Origin: Candidatus Omnitrophota bacterium
GTDB taxonomy: Bacteria > Omnitrophota > Koll11 > Zapsychrales > Aceulaceae
DNA length: 13,316 nt
Direction of reading: 5' to 3'
Assembly: GCA_029931885.1 (NCBI GenBank)
Contig: JAOZRJ010000017.1
Span: 1-13,316, forward strand
The notes below the pieces were generated by a model, which was not told the DNA's origin, made no database searches, and saw only the letters and a program-made list of their open reading frames with translations. How positions within the stretch are numbered: the first letter of the stretch is position 1; each line of letters begins with the position of its first letter. Shown here in pieces: positions 10,269-13,316 of the stretch. A program made the position numbers and the translations under genes.

Positions 10269-10270
10269 GT

Positions 10271-10471
10271 ATGAAAAAGATTTCAAAAAATACACCAAAA
10301 AGCATAGAAGTAGACGGAAGCACGGTAGAAGAAGCGATTCAGAAAGCCTTATTAGAATTGCAGGTTAGCAGAGATAATATTAGTGTAAAAGTTGTTTCGG
10401 AAGAGAAAAAAGGGCTTTTTGGCATGGAAGGTGAAAAACCAGCAAAAATTATTGTTTCTTTGAAAGAATAA
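10271..10471 (+). CDS. minimal Jag/KhpB-like protein, Jag_N domain only
   Basis: A 66-residue protein that looks like the N-terminal domain of Jag (KhpB, SpoIIIJ-associated protein), the gene that usually follows yidC. Family hallmarks are IEVDGSTVEEAIQKALLELQVSRDNISVKVV and the end EKKGLFGMEGEKPAKI, which matches the usual KGxxGxG...A pattern. Full-length Jag continues with RNA-binding KH and R3H domains. Here a stop follows at once, and no KH or R3H coding sequence is seen in the 65 bp before parA. I start it at 10271, two bases after the yidC stop, because GAGGT lies 5 nt upstream; an in-frame ATG at 10235 lies inside yidC and has no reason to be used. The role is unknown. Domain identity is fairly clear by pattern, but function without RNA-binding domains is not. 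Confidence 0.82.
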   Translation: MKKISKNTPKSIEVDGSTVEEAIQKALLELQVSRDNISVKVVSEEKKGLFGMEGEKPAKIIVSLKE

Positions 10472-10506
10472 GAGTAGAATGTATGAATAAAAGGATAATT
10501 TTGAAA

Positions 10507-10522
10507 CGTTCCACGTGAAACA
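10507..10522. promoter_or_regulatory. parS: parS site, centromere for ParB
   Basis: CGTTCCACGTGAAACA differs at 2 of 16 positions from the consensus TGTTTCACGTGAAACA and keeps the central CACGTG and the right half-site intact. It lies 14 bp upstream of the parA start, in the only gap before a ParA/ParB pair whose ParB should bind such sites. It is about 2.2 kb from the probable oriC edge, the usual setting for chromosomal segregation. I found no second CACGTG in the window. Confidence 0.88.
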
Positions 10523-10536
10523 TATGGGGAGATAAA

Positions 10537-11343
10537 ATGGGAAAAATTATAGCCTTATGTAATCAAAAAGGGGGAACTGGAAAAACCACAACAGCTGTTA
10601 ATTTGTCCTCTGCTTTGGCTCAAAAAGGAAAAAGAATTCTTTTGGTTGATACTGATCCTCAGGGAAATTCAACCAGTGGGATAGGAATTAATAAAAACAA
10701 TATTGAAACATCTGTCTATGATGTTCTTTTGGGGAGAGTTAAAATTAGCGATGTTTGCATTAAAACAAATATTGAAAATCTTATGATTGCTCCGTGCAAC
10801 ATTAATTTAACGGGAGCAGAAATAGAGCTCGTTGGAGCATTGTCAAGAGAAACAAGATTAAAAAGAGCTTTATTTGAAATTAAAGATCAATATGATTATA
10901 TTTTTATTGATTCTCCGCCGTCTTTGGGATTGATAACATTAAATTCTTTAGTCGCAAGTGATTCAATAATTATTCCTATACAATGTGAATTTTATGCATT
11001 AGAAGGAGTGTCTCAGCTATTAAATACAATTAATTTGATCAGGGAAGGGCTAAACCCTGAATTATCAGTTGAGGGAGTATTGATGACAATGGCAGACTTT
11101 AGGACAAATTTAACGACAGAAGTTATTAATGAGATAAGAACTTTTTTTAAGGAGAAAGTCTATAAAACAGTTATTCCAAGAAATGTTCGATTGAGCGAAG
11201 CTCCAAGTTTTGGAAAACCAATATCAGTATATGATAATAGTTCTATAGGGTCAAAAAAATATGATGAATTGGCTCGAGAATTTTTAGGCGAAAAGAGTGA
11301 AGCAAAAGAAGAAGTTGTCCAGTCAGGTGAAACTTCTCAATAA
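10537..11343 (+). CDS. parA: chromosome partitioning ATPase ParA (Soj)
   Basis: Deviant Walker A ATPase that binds DNA non-specifically and is stimulated by ParB, moving the origin region. The 268-residue product has CNQKGGTGKTTTAVNLS (the signature lysine K11 and K16 in KGGTGKTT), LLVDTDPQGNSTSG (D38, D40) and YIFIDSPPSLG (D125). The later SEAPSFGKPISVYD is typical of Soj. There is no N-terminal HTH extension, so it is the short chromosomal type and not plasmid type Ia. The ribosome-binding site GGGGAG is well placed. parS lies just upstream and parB follows after 22 bp. Confidence 0.97.
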   Translation: MGKIIALCNQKGGTGKTTTAVNLSSALAQKGKRILLVDTDPQGNSTSGIGINKNNIETSVYDVLLGRVKISDVCIKTNIENLMIAPCNINLTGAEIELVGALSRETRLKRALFEIKDQYDYIFIDSPPSLGLITLNSLVASDSIIIPIQCEFYALEGVSQLLNTINLIREGLNPELSVEGVLMTMADFRTNLTTEVINEIRTFFKEKVYKTVIPRNVRLSEAPSFGKPISVYDNSSIGSKKYDELAREFLGEKSEAKEEVVQSGETSQ

Positions 11344-11365
11344 CAAAATATCGGGAGAAGCTATT

Positions 11366-12214
11366 ATGGAAAAGAGTGCATTAGGAAAAGGATTGTCAGC
11401 GCTGATACCGGAAAATGTCCAACTAGAAAAAGGGGAGACTATAGCATACGTTAATATTTCTGATATTAGAGAAAATACTTTACAGCCGCGAAAAGAATTT
11501 AATCAAGAAAAGTTGTCTGATTTGATTTCTTCAATAAAAGAGAAAGGTGTTTTACAGCCTCTTTTGTTAAGAAGTAAGGAACAGGGATATGAGCTTATTG
11601 CTGGAGAGAGAAGGCTCCGAGCGGCGCAGGCTTTAAAAATTGAAAAAGTTCCTGCAATTATTAAAACAGCCTCGGATCAAGAAGCCTTAGTTTTAGCCTT
11701 AATCGAAAATATTCAGAGAGAAGAATTAAATGCAATTGAAGAAGCAAACGCGTATCGAAAGTTGATTGATGATTTTAATTTGACGCAAGACGTTGTGGCT
11801 CAATCAGTTGGGAAAAATCGAACCACAATTACAAATGTTTTGAGGTTGTTATCTTTGCCGGAAGAAATACAGAAAAGCGTTTCTTCAGGAGATTTCTCGA
11901 TGGGGCATGCCCGGGCACTTTTAGCTATTAAAGATGTGGCCAAGCAAAAAAGCCTTTGGAAGAAAGCGATAAAAAAAGGGTTTTCAGTCCGCGAGTTAGA
12001 AAATTTTATTAGCGTGCAAGTTGCAGCACAAGATAAAAAGAAAAATTTTTCTAGTGAACAAAAAGATCAGCATGTCGCTTTTATTGAGGAGGAATTACAG
12101 AGATCGCTGGGAACAAAAGTTCGCATCAAAGAAAGAAAGAAAAGAGGAACAATTGTTATTGAATATTATTCTTTGGATGACTTAGAGAGACTAATAAATC
12201 TTTTAAAAAAATAA
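11366..12214 (+). CDS. parB: chromosome partitioning protein ParB (Spo0J), CTPase clamp
   Basis: Binds parS, loads as a CTP-dependent sliding clamp and partners the adjacent ParA. The 282-residue product begins MEKSALGKGLSALIPE, the family start and likely ParA-contact peptide. It then has LQPRKEF, the CTP-binding GERRLR (80-85), the ENIQREELNAIEEA motif (124-137), an HTH (about 148-167, LTQDVVAQSVGKNRTTITNV) and the C-terminal dimerisation part. I choose ATG 11366, with GGGAG 8-12 nt upstream; an in-frame start 69 nt earlier lies inside parA and would add a Lys-rich extension not seen in the family. The stop is 8 bp from yicC. Confidence 0.96.
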   Translation: MEKSALGKGLSALIPENVQLEKGETIAYVNISDIRENTLQPRKEFNQEKLSDLISSIKEKGVLQPLLLRSKEQGYELIAGERRLRAAQALKIEKVPAIIKTASDQEALVLALIENIQREELNAIEEANAYRKLIDDFNLTQDVVAQSVGKNRTTITNVLRLLSLPEEIQKSVSSGDFSMGHARALLAIKDVAKQKSLWKKAIKKGFSVRELENFISVQVAAQDKKKNFSSEQKDQHVAFIEEELQRSLGTKVRIKERKKRGTIVIEYYSLDDLERLINLLKK

Positions 12215-12222
12215 GGCATATT

Positions 12223-13044
12223 ATGATAAAAGGAATGACCGGATTTGGCAGCACAGAGATTTCATCTACGCAAATAAAAGGGATGGTAGAGGTAAAAAGC
12301 GTTAATCATAGATATTTAGATATTGGATATTTTTTGCCGCCGGGATTTTCTCTTTTCGAAGACAAAATCCGGCAAATAATTCAGAAAAAGACCTCAAGAG
12401 GACGTATATCCGTTATTGTAAAGGTTTCACTTAAAGAGCCTCCTACAGTTTCTTTTAATAAAAAAGTTATACAGACATATTTAAAAAAAGAGAAAAATCT
12501 AAAAAAAGAATTTGGCCTTACTGGAGAATTAAATTTAAGCGAATTGATGAAGATGCCTGGCGTTGTTGAAGTTAAGGAAACAGATATTAATGTAAACGTT
12601 TTGTGGCCTTCTGTTGAAAAGGCGCTTAATAGATCTTTAAATTCTCTTATAACAATGCGCAAAAGAGAAGGAAGCAGTATTGTTGCGGATACAAGAAAAC
12701 AGCTTTCTTATATGTCATTGGAAATAAAGAAGATAAAAGCCAGAGAAAAGAAAGTTTTGATTCAGAAGAAAAAGGGTTTAAATACGGAAGAATTTGAATC
12801 TTGCCAAAAAAGTATTGACGTCAATGAAGAGCTTTCTCGTCTTTTACATCATGTTAAAGAATTTGGGTTGATGTTAAAGAGCAATTTGTCTGCCGGCAAG
12901 AAATTAGATTTTATCGCACAAGAGATGCAGAGAGAGGCGAACACCGTCGGGTCCAAATTACAAGATAAGATGGTTTCCAATTCCGTGATTACTCTAAAAA
13001 GCAAAATAGAAAAACTTAGAGAGCAAGCGCAAAATATTGAATAG
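12223..13044 (+). CDS. yicC: YicC/YloC family endoribonuclease-like protein
   Basis: Member of the YicC (YloC) family, in which some proteins have been shown to be RNases acting on RNA substrates in vitro. The 273-residue product is close to the family size (about 290). Visible are the N-terminal MIKGMTGFGS with EVKSVNHRYLD and the C-terminal DUF1732 part with EELSRLLHHVKEF, SAGKKLDFIAQEMQREANTVGSKL and a final ISEIKxxLEKIREQ-like LKSKIEKLREQAQNIE. The ATG is 8 bp after the parB stop with AAGG within that stop region. yicC is often next to gmk, as here. What the enzyme cuts in vivo is not known from this sequence. Confidence 0.93.
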   Translation: MIKGMTGFGSTEISSTQIKGMVEVKSVNHRYLDIGYFLPPGFSLFEDKIRQIIQKKTSRGRISVIVKVSLKEPPTVSFNKKVIQTYLKKEKNLKKEFGLTGELNLSELMKMPGVVEVKETDINVNVLWPSVEKALNRSLNSLITMRKREGSSIVADTRKQLSYMSLEIKKIKAREKKVLIQKKKGLNTEEFESCQKSIDVNEELSRLLHHVKEFGLMLKSNLSAGKKLDFIAQEMQREANTVGSKLQDKMVSNSVITLKSKIEKLREQAQNIE

Positions 13045-13316
13045 AGAAAAGAGTCAAAAAGGTAAGGTTTTTGTTCTTTCTGGTCCGTCTGGGTCAGGAA
13101 AAACAACGCTACACAAACAGTTGCTTAAAAATAAAGCTCTTTCAAAAAGAATGATAAAAACCATTTCCGTAACAACGCGTGAAAAACGATTTGGAGAAAA
13201 GAATGGTAAAGATTATTTATTTTTTACGAAGAAAATGTTTTTTTATCGACGAGAAACTGGATATTTTTTAGAATGGAAAAAAGTTTTTGATCATTATTAT
13301 GGAACACCAAAAAAAA
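13037..13316 (+). CDS. gmk: guanylate kinase, 5' part (cut by window edge)
   Basis: Guanylate kinase phosphorylates GMP to GDP with ATP. The visible 93 codons carry the P-loop SGPSGSGKTTL, the GMP-binding SVTTREKRFGEKNGKDYLF and the FLEW...YYGTPK lid segment, all typical of Gmk. I place the start at TTG 13037, giving MNREKSQKGKVFVLSGPSG. An in-frame stop lies just upstream at 13007-13009, and no ATG or GTG is found before the P-loop. The start overlaps the yicC stop by 8 nt, so translation would be coupled. The ribosome-binding site is unclear (AGAGAG about 14 nt upstream). The 3' half is outside the window. Confidence 0.93.
   Translation, partial: MNREKSQKGKVFVLSGPSGSGKTTLHKQLLKNKALSKRMIKTISVTTREKRFGEKNGKDYLFFTKKMFFYRRETGYFLEWKKVFDHYYGTPKK

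Noticed and set aside
10235..10270. Upstream in-frame start of the jag-like gene inside yidC
   Set aside because: No ribosome-binding site supports it, whereas GAGGT precedes the ATG at 10271, and the extra residues do not fit Jag_N.
11327..11333. GTGAAAC near the end of parA as a second parS
   Set aside because: Only a half-site; the central CACGTG and left half are missing.
11297..11365. Upstream in-frame start for parB inside parA
   Set aside because: It would add a Lys-rich peptide encoded within the parA 3' end; ATG 11366 has a good ribosome-binding site and gives the typical ParB N-terminus.

Overview
This window is a bacterial chromosome replication-origin neighbourhood of low G+C content. 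Two gene runs point away from each other around a 392-bp gene-free region (7895-8286) that I take as the core of oriC. To the left, on the minus strand, lie dnaA, dnaN, dciA (DUF721), gyrB and gyrA, followed by a dedicated promoter and the first 21 nt of a tRNA-Glu gene cut by the window edge. To the right, on the plus strand, lie rpmH, yidD, yidC, a minimal jag/khpB-like gene, a parS site, parA, parB, yicC and the 5' part of gmk, also cut by the edge.

The organism is a Gram-negative-type (diderm) bacterium. YidC has the long periplasmic domain of diderms, and GyrB carries the insert typical of many Gram-negative gyrases. A low-G+C member of the PVC/Omnitrophota-like candidate phyla would fit, but no marker here settles the phylum and I hold that loosely.

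Left arm: dnaA has its own leader of about 150 nt containing three CACA-type DnaA-box-like 9-mers, which suggests autoregulation. dnaN, dciA and gyrB are packed end to end (1-nt gap, then 8-nt overlap) and gyrA follows after 27 nt, so they are probably one transcript. recF, often found between dnaN and gyrB, is absent. The 158-bp dnaA-dnaN gap holds a weak DnaA-box-like site, TAG triplets in register and an AT-rich stretch. That order resembles the unwinding element of Bacillus subtilis, so the origin may be bipartite.

Right arm: a strong promoter precedes rpmH. The usual rpmH-rnpA-yidD-yidC cluster is present without rnpA. YidC seems to have Tyr where the conserved groove Arg is expected. 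The jag-like gene encodes only the Jag_N domain, without KH and R3H domains. A near-consensus parS lies just upstream of parA and matches the ParA/ParB pair, giving an origin-proximal segregation module. yicC and gmk overlap by 8 nt if gmk uses a TTG start.

Nearly all genes are conserved housekeeping genes. I see no mobile element, CRISPR array, toxin-antitoxin or defence system. The interest lies in what is missing or reduced at a normally conserved locus, and in the origin architecture.
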